Shown here in pieces: positions 53,594-62,903 of a stretch of 64,000 nucleotides of DNA (within the stretch, counting starts at the first letter, position 1; every line of letters begins with the position of its first letter). The translations under genes and the position numbers were made by a program. Source of the DNA: an uncultured Oscillibacter sp. (GTDB lineage: Bacteria; Bacillota; Clostridia; Oscillospirales; Oscillospiraceae); NCBI GenBank assembly GCA_910583695.1, contig CAJTZL010000005.1:1-64000 (forward strand). The letters are read 5' to 3'. The notes under the pieces are model-generated. The model saw nothing but the letters and a program-made list of their open reading frames with translations. It did not search any database and was not told the origin of the DNA.

Positions 53594-54739
53594 ATGGCAA
53601 AGCGCAGAGCGAATGGAGAAGGCAGTATCCGCAAGCGAAAGGATGGCCGCTGGGAGGGACGCTACACAGCAGGGCGCGACCCGGTAACCGGAAAGGTGAT
53701 CTACAAAAACGTCCTCGGCAAAACTCAGGCGGAGGTCAAGGAGAAACTCAAGGCGGCAATTGAGAAAACCGGCGTCCAACCCTTGAAGACAGAGTACTAC
53801 ACCGTGGGCCAATGGCTGGACGCCTGGATGGAGAACTACGCCAAGCTCCAGGTTCGTGCCTCGTCCTACAAGACCTACCAGGGCTTCGTCGAAAACCACA
53901 TCAAGCCCGCCCTCGGTGATCTGCCGCTGGAGAAGCTGACGCCGATGGATCTCCAGCGCCTGTACAAGCATCTGCTGGAGAACGGCAGGGTGGAATGCGC
54001 GGAGTCCCGCAGCAAGCCCAAGGGTCTCAGCGTCAAGACAGTGCGAAATATCAACCAGATGATTTCCTCCGCCCTGAACTGTGCTGTGGAACAGCGGCTG
54101 ATTCCCAGTAATCCAACCAAGGGCTGTGTCATGCCGAAACTGGAGCGGAAGGAGATGAAAATCCTGCCGCCGGAGAGTCTGGGCACCTTCTTCGAGGAGG
54201 CACGGCGCAGCGGTGTGTTCGAGCTGTACTACATCGATCTCGCAACAGGACTCCGGCGAGGAGAACTGCTGGGGCTGAAATGGAGCGATGTCGATCTGGA
54301 CAAGGGTATCATCCATATCCGACGACAGGTCCTCCGCCAGGATGGGAAAGTAGTTGAAGCTCCCTTGAAAACGAAAAACTCCTACCGCAACATCGCGATA
54401 GGAGTTGATGCGATCAAGGTTCTCAAGGATATGGAGCAGAAAGACGAATACGTCTTCCCCTCTCCGTTCGGAGGCCCGATGTCCCCGGACAGCGTCCTGC
54501 ACATGCTTCAGAGGATTCTGAAACGGGCGGGGTTGGAACGGATACGCTTCCACGACCTCAGACACACATTTTCGGTGCTGGCCCTGCAAAACGGAGTGGA
54601 CGTAAAAACCCTCTCCATCATGCTGGGACATTATTCGGCAGGATTCACCTTGGACACCTACACCCACGTCACGACCTCCATGCAGAAGCAGGCGGCGAAC
54701 GCGGTGGGAAATTTCCTCTCCGGTACTCTCCAGCCCTAA
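53594..54739 (+). CDS. int: Tyrosine-type site-specific integrase
   Basis: The protein is 381 aa. An Arm-DNA-binding N-terminus (RRANGEGSIRKRKDGRWEGRY), a SAM-like core-binding region (AKLQVRASSYKTYQGFVENHI), and the catalytic domain with Arg in ATGLRRGELLGLKW, HDLRHTFSVLAL and the nucleophile Tyr in TLDTYTHVTT. AGGAGG precedes the ATG at 53594. Its end lies 120 bp from an attachment site that copies tRNA-Arg, so that is its target. Confidence 0.95.
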   Translation: MAKRRANGEGSIRKRKDGRWEGRYTAGRDPVTGKVIYKNVLGKTQAEVKEKLKAAIEKTGVQPLKTEYYTVGQWLDAWMENYAKLQVRASSYKTYQGFVENHIKPALGDLPLEKLTPMDLQRLYKHLLENGRVECAESRSKPKGLSVKTVRNINQMISSALNCAVEQRLIPSNPTKGCVMPKLERKEMKILPPESLGTFFEEARRSGVFELYYIDLATGLRRGELLGLKWSDVDLDKGIIHIRRQVLRQDGKVVEAPLKTKNSYRNIAIGVDAIKVLKDMEQKDEYVFPSPFGGPMSPDSVLHMLQRILKRAGLERIRFHDLRHTFSVLALQNGVDVKTLSIMLGHYSAGFTLDTYTHVTTSMQKQAANAVGNFLSGTLQP

Positions 54740-54826
54740 CCGCTCCGAACTCCCGTATGGGTCATGGCTTGGGTCAACTGTCCACCGCAAAATCTAACCA
54801 CCAGAAAAAGTGATGAAAACAAAGAC

Positions 54827-54906
54827 AAATCCACGGAAATTCAACGAATTTCCGTGGATTTGGTACGCCCTGAGGGATTCGAACCCCCGGCCTTCTGGTC
54901 CGTAGC
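54827..54906 (-). repeat. Attachment site 3: tRNA-Arg 3' copy with hairpin
   Basis: 54861-54906 is the same 46-nt tRNA-Arg 3' segment, minus strand. The hairpin (54827-54861, 16-bp arms) is identical in arms to that beside the tRNA. TGGGTCA repeats flank both sides (54755-54776; 55020-55038). Confidence 0.88.
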
Positions 54907-55184
54907 TTGTCTAAGGGTTTACGGCAAGTGCTTTTGGCCCCATTTGATGCTGTTTGCTCAGAATATTGACAGCCCTTCGAACCACCCCACGCACTGATTC
55001 CATAGAGCGATTTCCTGTTTTGGGTCACGCTATGGGTCACAGATCTGGAAGCTTCACCACACCACAGGCATGGACATAAAAATCTCGGCTATCTTTTAGA
55101 TAGTCCACTGCGGAAAAGCATGGTGATGCCGCTTAAAATTTGCCGCGCCATAAACAAAGAAAAGACCATGGCCGGATTTTGCTG

Positions 55185-56459
55185 TCAGAGTGTTTCCTCA
55201 TACAGCTCCGGCCGGGAGAGATAGTGGTCGATGAGCGCCGCCGCGCCGCCCAAGGCGTCCAAGTCCGTTAGGGACCGGGTGTTGTAGGCAATTTCCATGG
55301 GCTGGCTCAGGGACAGATAGCGGAACGAGGAGAGCTGCTGGCGTATCCTCTGGTCAAAAAATTCGTCCGCCACGGCGTAGTCCCCCACGAAGACTACCTT
55401 CTCCGGGCTGAACACCAGCGACACATTCCGCAAAAGGGCGGCGAACCGATCCGCCATATAGGCCACGTATTTCCGGGCGTAGGCATCCTCCTGCCGGGAG
55501 GAGGCGAAGAGGTGCCGTAGCTCCACCGCCTCCGCCGGAAGGCGGGACAGGGGAGAGCCCTCCGGCGGAGGGTCCCCGGCGATCATCTTCCGCACCCGGG
55601 CAACGGACACCAGCCGTTCTGCGCAGCCCCGGCTGCCGCAGCTGCAAAGCTCCGGGTCGTTCTGGTCCAGGATCATATGGCCGATCTCGCCCACCAGGGA
55701 GTTCCGCCCGTTCAGAATGCGCCCGTCCTGAATCAGCGCCCCGGAGAGTCCCCAGGAGGTGAACAGAACCAGAATGGACCGGTTTGGGTCCTCCTGCTCG
55801 TTGAGTATGGCCCGGCTGATGGATTTTCCGGCGTTCTCCTCGGAGAGCGCCGGGCCGGGACCGAAGATGCCCCGGAGATAATCGCCAATTGGAACGTTCG
55901 CCCCCCAGTTGGGCGTGTGGACGCTGTATTTCAGCGTCAGATGGTCATAGTCCACGATGCCGGAGGAGGACAGGCTGACGCCATACAGCTCCTCCCGGTC
56001 GACCCCGGCCCGGGCCAGCAGCGCCAGGGCGCTGTTCTCGATGATGCGGAACGCCTCCTCGGGCGCGTCCGGGATGATCCAGGCCAGATGGGAGCTGTCT
56101 ACCTTGTTCATGCGCATGTCGAACAGCGTCAGGCCCAGGTCCTCCGGCCACATGCGGATAGTCAGCAGGTACTTCCCGCAGGAAAAGCGGAAGTACTCCG
56201 GCTTCTTCCCCCCCAGCTCCGTGGAATCCCCTTTGCCAGAGCTGGCCAGAATCCCCTTTCCGCAAAAAAACTGGATGGCCTTCATCACCGTCAGTTTGCT
56301 GATGCCAGTGCGGGCCACCACGTCCGCCACCGAGTGGGGTCGGTTGTCCCGGAAGCAGGAGAGCACCATTTTTCGGTTCTGTATCTTTAAATTTGAGGGC
56401 AGCGCGGGGATGGGTTCGCCTCCGCGCTCCTTTGTTCTCTGGGCAGCCGCCTTCTCCAT
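55185..56459 (-). CDS. ROK-family transcriptional repressor
   Basis: The protein is 424 aa. N-terminal winged HTH (MVLSCFRDNRPHSVADVVARTGISKLTVMKAI), then a ROK sugar-kinase-like fold with the zinc motif CSCGSRGCAE and GEIGHMILDQ. The ATG at 56459 follows AAGGAGGGG. It is divergent from the sugar ABC genes and probably represses them until the sugar is present, as XylR does. Confidence 0.92.
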   Translation of the reverse strand: MEKAAAQRTKERGGEPIPALPSNLKIQNRKMVLSCFRDNRPHSVADVVARTGISKLTVMKAIQFFCGKGILASSGKGDSTELGGKKPEYFRFSCGKYLLTIRMWPEDLGLTLFDMRMNKVDSSHLAWIIPDAPEEAFRIIENSALALLARAGVDREELYGVSLSSSGIVDYDHLTLKYSVHTPNWGANVPIGDYLRGIFGPGPALSEENAGKSISRAILNEQEDPNRSILVLFTSWGLSGALIQDGRILNGRNSLVGEIGHMILDQNDPELCSCGSRGCAERLVSVARVRKMIAGDPPPEGSPLSRLPAEAVELRHLFASSRQEDAYARKYVAYMADRFAALLRNVSLVFSPEKVVFVGDYAVADEFFDQRIRQQLSSFRYLSLSQPMEIAYNTRSLTDLDALGGAAALIDHYLSRPELYEETL

Positions 56460-56487
56460 AGTTGCCCCTCCTTGTCGACTTGGTTCG

Positions 56488-56516
56488 ATTATAACACAAT
56501 CTAATTTCAATTTCAA
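56488..56516 (-). promoter_or_regulatory. Promoter of the ROK gene
   Basis: On the minus strand TTGAAA (56516-56511) and TATAAT (56493-56488), 17 bp apart. Confidence 0.8.
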
Positions 56517-56655
56517 CACGGGGATAGATAGGTTATATTATTGCCAAACCAAAAGCCCTCCAGTGGCGGAGCTAGGAAAAACTATCATCTCCTACAAAAT
56601 AACGGTCATCTCCAGGGCGTTCTGTACAAAATTTGGCGGATTACTATGGTTTCTG

Positions 56656-56743
56656 TTGACATTTTTCTGAGCGTCTATTACACTAGGAGCAAGGTCGGGC
56701 GGTAAATTTTTTTAACCTAAGTTAGTAAATTTAATCGCCTAAC
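56656..56743 (+). promoter_or_regulatory. Promoter and operator of the sugar operon
   Basis: TTGACA (56656-56661) and TACACT (56679-56684), 17 bp apart. Downstream, GTTAG (56721-56725) and CTAAC (56739-56743) frame an AT-rich centre, as ROK/XylR operators do. Confidence 0.6.
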
Positions 56744-56775
56744 ATACCAAAATTTTTGATTGGAGGAAAAGGTAC

Positions 56776-58173
56776 ATGAAAAAGAAAGTCTCTGCGCTCC
56801 TTCTGGCAGCCGTGATGCTGCTCTCCCTGGCCGCCTGCGGCGGCGGCTCCGGTTCCGGCTCTGGTGACGGCGGCTCTGGCGGGAGCTCCGCCAGCGGCAA
56901 GACCGTGCTGAATCTCTGGGCTTTCACCGACGAGGTGCCCAAGATGGTCGACAAGTTCCTGGCCAGCCGTCCGGACTTTGCCGAAAAGTATGAGGTCAAG
57001 ACCACCGTCATCGCCACCACCGACGGCGCCTACCAGCCCGCCCTGGACCAGGCCCTGGCCGGCGGCGGCTCCGACGCCCCGGATATGTACTGCGCCGAGG
57101 CCGCGTTCGTCATGAAGTACACCCAGGGCGACGCCGCCCACTATGCCGCTCCCTATGAGGACCTGGGCATCGACGTGGCCGGGGATATCCAGGCCGCCGA
57201 CATCGCCCAGTACTCTGTGGACATCGGCACCCGGCCCGACGACGGCAAGGTGGTGGGCCTGGGCTATCAGGCCACCGGCGGCGCGTTCATCTACCGCCGC
57301 TCCATTGCCAAGGAGGTCTTCGGCACCGACGATCCCGACACCATCGGAGCGGCTATCGGCGCGGGCTCCAATGGCTGGGATAAATTCTACGAGGCCGCCG
57401 AGACCCTCAAGGGTAAGGGCTACGGCATCATCTCCGGCGACGGCGACCTGTGGCACGCCGTGGAAAACAGCTCTGAGCAGGGCTGGATCGTGGACGGCAA
57501 GCTGAACATCGACCCCAAACGGGAGGCGTTCCTGGATCTGTCCAAGGAGCTCAAGGACAACAATTACCACAATGATACCCAGGACTGGCAGGACGCCTGG
57601 TTCGCCGACATGAAGGGCGAAGGGGACAAGGGCGTCTTCGGCTTCTTCGGCCCCGCCTGGCTCATCAACTACACCATCGCCCCCAACTGCGGCGGCTCCG
57701 CCGTGGGCGAGGGAACCTATGGCGACTGGGCGGTCTGCGCGCCTCCCGTGGGCTTCTTCTGGGGCGGCACCTGGCTGATGGCCAGCAACAATTCCGCCAA
57801 CAAAGAGGCCGTGGGCGAAATTATCCGCTGGATCACCCTGGACTGCTCCGAGACCGGCCTCCAGTACATGTGGGCCAACGGAACGCTGAACGGCGAGGGC
57901 GGCACCAAGGACTGCGTGGCCTCCGGCACGGTCATGGAGATGAGCGACGGCTCCCTGGATTTCCTGGGCGGACAGAACATGTTCGACGCCTTTGTCCCCG
58001 CCAACCAGTACGCCAACGGAAAATGCCTGACCCAGTACGATGAAACCATCAACACCAAGTGGCGGGATCAGGTCCGGCAGTATACCTCCGGCACCAAGAC
58101 CCGGGATCAGGCCATCAAGGACTTCAAGCAGGACGTGGCCGACAACCTGGACGTGACGGTGGATCTGGGCTAA
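56776..58173 (+). CDS. ABC transporter sugar-binding lipoprotein
   Basis: The protein is 465 aa. Signal with lipobox LSLAAC, Cys 21, then a Gly/Ser linker. The solute-binding family 1 fold follows (VLNLWAFTDEVPKMVDKF, YQPALDQALAGGGSDAPDMY, AWLINYTIAPNCGGSAVGEG). It captures an oligosaccharide outside the cell for the two permeases downstream. First gene of the operon. Confidence 0.92.
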   Translation: MKKKVSALLLAAVMLLSLAACGGGSGSGSGDGGSGGSSASGKTVLNLWAFTDEVPKMVDKFLASRPDFAEKYEVKTTVIATTDGAYQPALDQALAGGGSDAPDMYCAEAAFVMKYTQGDAAHYAAPYEDLGIDVAGDIQAADIAQYSVDIGTRPDDGKVVGLGYQATGGAFIYRRSIAKEVFGTDDPDTIGAAIGAGSNGWDKFYEAAETLKGKGYGIISGDGDLWHAVENSSEQGWIVDGKLNIDPKREAFLDLSKELKDNNYHNDTQDWQDAWFADMKGEGDKGVFGFFGPAWLINYTIAPNCGGSAVGEGTYGDWAVCAPPVGFFWGGTWLMASNNSANKEAVGEIIRWITLDCSETGLQYMWANGTLNGEGGTKDCVASGTVMEMSDGSLDFLGGQNMFDAFVPANQYANGKCLTQYDETINTKWRDQVRQYTSGTKTRDQAIKDFKQDVADNLDVTVDLG

Positions 58174-58201
58174 GCCGATTTCTGGGCCAGTGGCCCAGAC
58201 C

Positions 58202-58273
58202 ATCTCGGAGCGGGCTCCGAGATAATGAGAGACTGCTTCCAGGCGAAAGGGGCCCGGAACGGGCCCCTTTCGC
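58202..58273 (+). terminator. Two intra-operon hairpins after the binding protein
   Basis: 10-bp arms at 58202-58211 / 58214-58223, then 14-bp arms at 58243-58256 / 58260-58273, neither followed by a strong T-run. They can stabilise or partly terminate the message, giving more binding protein than permease. Confidence 0.65.
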
Positions 58274-58330
58274 TCCGTTCTTCCTCTCCGGCCATGCCCG
58301 GCCAATCTGATTTCAAGGAGCTGAGATTTC

Positions 58331-59245
58331 ATGAGGCAGCGAAAAGGCTTCAGCTACGCGAGGTACGGCTATTTGTTCAGCCTGCCCTTCATTGTGGCCT
58401 TCTGCGTCTTCTCCCTGTATCCCACCATTTACACCGCCCTCCTGGGCTTCACGGACTGCAAGGGCCTGGGAAACACGACCTGGCACTTCCTGACGGACGA
58501 GCCGTTCAAGAACTTTGTCAGCGTCCTTCAGAACCCCTCTTTTATTAAATCCCTGGGCAACACCGTGAAGCTCTGGATTATGAACTTTATCCCCCAGATT
58601 ACCTTGGCCCTGCTGCTGACGGCCTGGTTCACCAGCCACCGCCACAAGCTGGCCGGTCAGGGCTTCTTCAAGGTCGTTTTCTACATGCCCAACATCATCA
58701 CGGCGGCCTCCGTGGCCATTTTGTTCAACGCCCTCTTCGGCTATCCCACCGGCCCGGTGAACGACCTTCTTGTGACCACGGGAGTACTGAACACGCCCTT
58801 CAACTTCTCCATCAATGCGACGGCGGCCCAGCTCATCGTGGCCTTCATCCAGTTCTGGATGTGGTACGGCTACACCATGATTATCCTGATCTCCGGCGTC
58901 CTGGGCATCAGCCCTGAGATTTACGAGGCGGCGGAGATCGACGGGGCCAACGACGTGCAGCTGTTCTTCCAGATCACCATTCCCAACCTGAAAACCATCC
59001 TGCTCTACACCCTGATCACCAGCATGATCGGCGGACTGAACATGTACGACATTCCCAAGCTGTTCCTGCTGGGCGGGCCGGACAACGCGACCCTGACCAC
59101 CAGCGTGTTTATTTACAACCAGGCGTTCAGCGGGAGCTATCTCTACAACCGGGCCGCCGCGGCCAGCATGATTATGTTCCTCATCATCGCGGTGTTTTCC
59201 GGCGTGATCTTCCTGCTGATGCGGGACAAGGACGAGGGGAGGTAA
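58331..59245 (+). CDS. Sugar ABC transporter permease, MalF-type
   Basis: The protein is 304 aa with six membrane helices. EAA loop: YEAAEIDGANDVQLFFQITI. Typical partner of the following MalG-like protein. ATG at 58331 after AGGAGC. Confidence 0.93.
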   Translation: MRQRKGFSYARYGYLFSLPFIVAFCVFSLYPTIYTALLGFTDCKGLGNTTWHFLTDEPFKNFVSVLQNPSFIKSLGNTVKLWIMNFIPQITLALLLTAWFTSHRHKLAGQGFFKVVFYMPNIITAASVAILFNALFGYPTGPVNDLLVTTGVLNTPFNFSINATAAQLIVAFIQFWMWYGYTMIILISGVLGISPEIYEAAEIDGANDVQLFFQITIPNLKTILLYTLITSMIGGLNMYDIPKLFLLGGPDNATLTTSVFIYNQAFSGSYLYNRAAAASMIMFLIIAVFSGVIFLLMRDKDEGR

Positions 59246-59251
59246 CCGGAC

Positions 59252-60100
59252 ATGAAACACGCGAAACACTCCAACGGCACGGCCTTTAAAATTGTGGCCT
59301 ATACCGTGTGCATCCTGCTGACCATCCTCAGCCTGATGCCCTTTGTCATCATGCTCGTCAACTCCACCCGCAGCACCTATGAGATTCAGCAGCACGCCAT
59401 CTCCCTGGTGCCCTCCACCTACCTGATGAGCAACCTGAGCGTGCTGCTGGGCAAGACCTTCAATCCCATCCGGGGCTTCATGAACTCCATGATCATTTCC
59501 GTGGGCTCCACGGCCTGCACGGTGTATTTCTCCGCCCTCACCGCCTATGCCCTGGTGGCCTACCAGTGGAAGGGGCGCAAGACCTTTTTCACCGTCATCA
59601 TGTGCGTGATGATGATCCCCGCCCAGGTCACCAGCATCGGCTTCTACCAGTTCATGTACCAGATCCACATGACCAACAACTTCCTGGCGCTGATCCTCCC
59701 CTCCATTGCCGCTCCGGCTACGGTGTTCTTCATGCGGCAGTTCATGCTGTCCTCTTTGCCTCTGGAGCTGCTGGACTCGGCCCGGATCGACGGCTCCGGG
59801 GAATTCAACACCTTCAACCGCATCGCGTTGCCCATCATGAAGCCGGCCATGGCCACCCAGGCCATCTTCTGCTTCGTCTCCAGCTGGAACAGCCTCTTCC
59901 TGCCCACCATCCTGCTGACGGACAACAGTAAATACACCATGCCGATCATGGTGGGCCTCCTTCGGGGCGATATTTATAAGACGGAGCACGGCGCGATCTA
60001 TTTGGGCCTGACCCTGACGATCCTGCCCCTGTTCATCGTGTACTTCGCCCTGTCCAAGTACATCATCGCCGGCGTGGCCCTGGGCGGCGTGAAGGGCTGA
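59252..60100 (+). CDS. Sugar ABC transporter permease, MalG-type
   Basis: The protein is 282 aa with six helices and EAA loop LLDSARIDGSGEFNTFNRIA. It lies 6 nt after the first permease. The matching ATPase is not here; such systems commonly use a shared MsmK-type ATPase encoded elsewhere. Confidence 0.93.
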   Translation: MKHAKHSNGTAFKIVAYTVCILLTILSLMPFVIMLVNSTRSTYEIQQHAISLVPSTYLMSNLSVLLGKTFNPIRGFMNSMIISVGSTACTVYFSALTAYALVAYQWKGRKTFFTVIMCVMMIPAQVTSIGFYQFMYQIHMTNNFLALILPSIAAPATVFFMRQFMLSSLPLELLDSARIDGSGEFNTFNRIALPIMKPAMATQAIFCFVSSWNSLFLPTILLTDNSKYTMPIMVGLLRGDIYKTEHGAIYLGLTLTILPLFIVYFALSKYIIAGVALGGVKG

Positions 60101-60104
60101 GCCT

Positions 60105-60776
60105 ATGGCGGACACGCGTAAGGCCGGGCCGGAGGAGGGAAGCCCCCTCCGGGCCTCCCTGGGACAGGTCCTCCGCACCCTGGGGGACCTGATCGTCCTC
60201 AACTGGCTCTGCGTCCTCTGCGCCCTGCCGGTGGTTACCGCCGGGCCCGCCCTGTGCGCGTTGTACTATGTCACCTTGAAGCTGGTCCGGGGGGAGGAGG
60301 TCCGCACCCTGCGGGGCTTCCTGGACGCCTTCCGGGCCAACCTCAAGCGGGGCGCGGCCCTGGGCCTGCTGGTGCTGGCCCTGGGGGTTGTGGCGGCGGG
60401 GGACGCCTTTTTTGCCCTCCGGCAGGAGGGGGCCCTCCGGGTACTGTTCCTGACCGTCGCCACCGTTGTGGCAGTGATCGCCCTGACCCTGCTGTGCTAT
60501 GTGTTCCCCCTCCAGGCCAGGTTTCAGAACACCTGGAAGGGCCAGGTGAAAAACGCCTTTGCCCTGGCCTTCTGCTCCCCGGGGCGGACGCTGCTGCTGT
60601 GGCTGATCGCCCTTTTGCCCGTCGCCGTCCCGCTGTTTCTGCCCCTGGCGGTCTTGCGGATGCTGGGCTTTGTGTATTTCATCGCGGGGGCCTCCGGCCC
60701 GGCGTGGCTGGCCTCCCGGGTGCTGTGGAGAATCTTCCGCCGGGTGCTCCCGGCGGAGGACGGAGAACCAAACTGA
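60105..60776 (+). CDS. YesL-family (DUF624) membrane protein
   Basis: The protein is 223 aa with about five membrane helices, and the family motif LNWLCVLCALPVVTAGPALCALYYV. YesL proteins travel with sugar ABC operons; exact role unknown. ATG 4 nt after the permease stop. Confidence 0.87.
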   Translation: MADTRKAGPEEGSPLRASLGQVLRTLGDLIVLNWLCVLCALPVVTAGPALCALYYVTLKLVRGEEVRTLRGFLDAFRANLKRGAALGLLVLALGVVAAGDAFFALRQEGALRVLFLTVATVVAVIALTLLCYVFPLQARFQNTWKGQVKNAFALAFCSPGRTLLLWLIALLPVAVPLFLPLAVLRMLGFVYFIAGASGPAWLASRVLWRIFRRVLPAEDGEPN

Positions 60777-60795
60777 ACCCAAAGGAGAATTGCTT

Positions 60796-62892
60796 ATGGA
60801 TCGAGAAACCGCGCGGCGGCGGGCCAGGGCTCTGGTGGCGCAGATGAGCCTGGAGGAAAAGGCCGGCCAGCTGAGCTATAGCGCGCCGCCTATTCCCCGC
60901 CTGGGGGTCCCCGCCTACAACTGGTGGAACGAGGCCCTTCACGGTGTGGCCCGGGCGGGCACTGCCACCAGCTTCCCCCAGGCCATCGGCCTGGCGGCCA
61001 TGTTCGACGAGGAGCTGCTGGAAAAGCTGGGGGACGTGGCCGCCACCGAGGGCCGGGCCAAGTACAACGCCCTCTCCGCCCAGGACGACCGGGACATCTA
61101 CAAGGGGCTGACCTTCTGGTCCCCCAACGTTAACATTTTCCGGGACCCCCGCTGGGGCCGGGGGCACGAGACTTACGGCGAGGACCCCTTCCTCACCGCC
61201 CAACTGGGCAAAGCCTACATCCGGGGTCTCCAGGGCAGCGGCGAAACCATGAAATCCGCCGCCTGCGCCAAGCACTTTGCCGTCCACAGCGGACCGGAGA
61301 GCCTGCGGCACAAGTTCAACGCCGTGGCCTCCCCCAAGGACATGGAGGAGACCTATCTCCCCGCCTTCGAGGCCTGCGTCAAGGACGCCGGGGTGGAGGC
61401 CGTCATGGGTGCTTACAACCGCACCAACGGCGAGCCCTGCTGCGGCAGCGAGACGCTGCTGAAAGACATCCTCCGGGGCCGCTGGGGCTTCCAGGGCCAT
61501 GTGGTCTCCGACTGCTGGGCCATCCGGGACTTCCACACCGGACATATGGTCACGGAGGACACTGCCCAGTCCGTGGCCCTGGCGCTGAAAAACGGCTGTG
61601 ACCTGAACTGCGGCGACTGCTACCGCTGTTTGCTCCTGGCCCTGCGGGAGGGGCTGATCTCCGAGGAGGATATTACAATTGCCGCCGAGCGGCTCTTTAC
61701 CACCCGGTATCTCCTGGGCGTCCTGGGGGAGGGCAGCGAGTACGATTCCATCCCCTATGAGGCGGTGGAGTGCCCGGAGCACCTGGCTCTGGCCCGCAAA
61801 GCCGCTCTGGAGTCCTGCGTGCTGCTGAAGAACAGCGGGCTTTTGCCCCTGAACCCGGAGACGGTGGGTACCGTCGGGGTCATCGGCCCCAACGCCAACA
61901 GCCGGGCGGCTCTGGTGGGGAACTACCACGGCACCGCCTCCCGCTATGTCACCGTCTTGGAGGGCATCCAGGACGCCATGGAGGGCCGCGGACGGGTGCT
62001 GTACGCAGAAGGCTGCCACCTCTGGCGGGACCGGGTGGAGCCCCTGGCCCAAGCCAGCGACCGCATGGCGGAGGCCATGGCGGTGGTGAAGCACAGCGAC
62101 GTGGTGGTCCTGGTTCTGGGCCTGGACGAGACTCTGGAGGGCGAACAGCCCGACGAGGGCAACGCCGCCGGTTCCGGTGACAAGGAGGATCTTCTCCTGC
62201 CCTCGCCCCAGCGGATGCTGATGCGGCATGTGCTGGCGGCAGGGAAGCCCACGCTGGTGGTCCTTTTGGCGGGAAGCGCCATCGACCTCAGCGAGGCCGA
62301 GACCCAAGCGGACGCCATTCTCCTGGGCTGGTATCCCGGCGCCGGGGGAGGGCGGGCCATTGCGGACCTGATTTTCGGCAAAGCATCCCCCTCCGGCAAG
62401 CTGCCCGTGACCTTCTACCGGGACGAGGCCCTGGAGGAGCTGCCCGCCTTTACCGACTACGCCATGACTAACCGCACCTACCGCTACTACCGGGGCGAGC
62501 CCCTCTATCCCTTCGGCTACGGCCTGACCTATGGCGACGCGGCGGTCACCGCCGTCACCGCCGGGGAGGCCTCCGCCCGGGTCACAGTGGAGAACCAGGG
62601 CGGGCGGGCCACCCAGGAGGTGGTGCAGCTCTATTTGAAGGACGAGGCGTCCCCCGACGCGCCGCCCAATCCCATCCTCTGCGGCTTCCGGCGGATTGAG
62701 CTGGGGGCGGGGGAGGCCAAGACGGTGGACGTTCCCATAGAGCCCTCGGCCTTCACCGTGGTCAACGCCGCCGGAGAGCGGATTCCCGGCAGCGGGACCT
62801 GGACCCTGTACGCGGGCCTGGGCCAGCCGGACGCCCGCACCGCCCGGCTGACAGGAAAGAGCGCCGCCAGCGTTTCCATCCGGCGGACATAA
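60796..62892 (+). CDS. Glycoside hydrolase family 3, beta-xylosidase/beta-glucosidase-like
   Basis: The protein is 698 aa with no signal peptide. NWWNEALHGVA, FRDPRWGRGHETYGEDP, AACAKHFAVHSGPE and the nucleophile D239 in HVVSDCWA match the GH3 beta-xylosidase branch. The second alpha/beta domain (GVIGPNANSRAALVGNYHG) and fibronectin-III-like end (VTVENQGGRATQEVVQLYL) are complete. With xylulokinase next, it likely splits imported xylosides. AAAGGAG precedes the ATG. Confidence 0.92.
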   Translation: MDRETARRRARALVAQMSLEEKAGQLSYSAPPIPRLGVPAYNWWNEALHGVARAGTATSFPQAIGLAAMFDEELLEKLGDVAATEGRAKYNALSAQDDRDIYKGLTFWSPNVNIFRDPRWGRGHETYGEDPFLTAQLGKAYIRGLQGSGETMKSAACAKHFAVHSGPESLRHKFNAVASPKDMEETYLPAFEACVKDAGVEAVMGAYNRTNGEPCCGSETLLKDILRGRWGFQGHVVSDCWAIRDFHTGHMVTEDTAQSVALALKNGCDLNCGDCYRCLLLALREGLISEEDITIAAERLFTTRYLLGVLGEGSEYDSIPYEAVECPEHLALARKAALESCVLLKNSGLLPLNPETVGTVGVIGPNANSRAALVGNYHGTASRYVTVLEGIQDAMEGRGRVLYAEGCHLWRDRVEPLAQASDRMAEAMAVVKHSDVVVLVLGLDETLEGEQPDEGNAAGSGDKEDLLLPSPQRMLMRHVLAAGKPTLVVLLAGSAIDLSEAETQADAILLGWYPGAGGGRAIADLIFGKASPSGKLPVTFYRDEALEELPAFTDYAMTNRTYRYYRGEPLYPFGYGLTYGDAAVTAVTAGEASARVTVENQGGRATQEVVQLYLKDEASPDAPPNPILCGFRRIELGAGEAKTVDVPIEPSAFTVVNAAGERIPGSGTWTLYAGLGQPDARTARLTGKSAASVSIRRT

Positions 62893-62903
62893 GGAGAAAC
62901 GAC

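Noticed and set aside
58202..58223. GGAGCGGGCTCC, shared with the MerR operator at 19910
   Set aside because: It lies inside a transcribed hairpin with no promoter around it; a GC-rich 12-mer palindrome can recur by chance.
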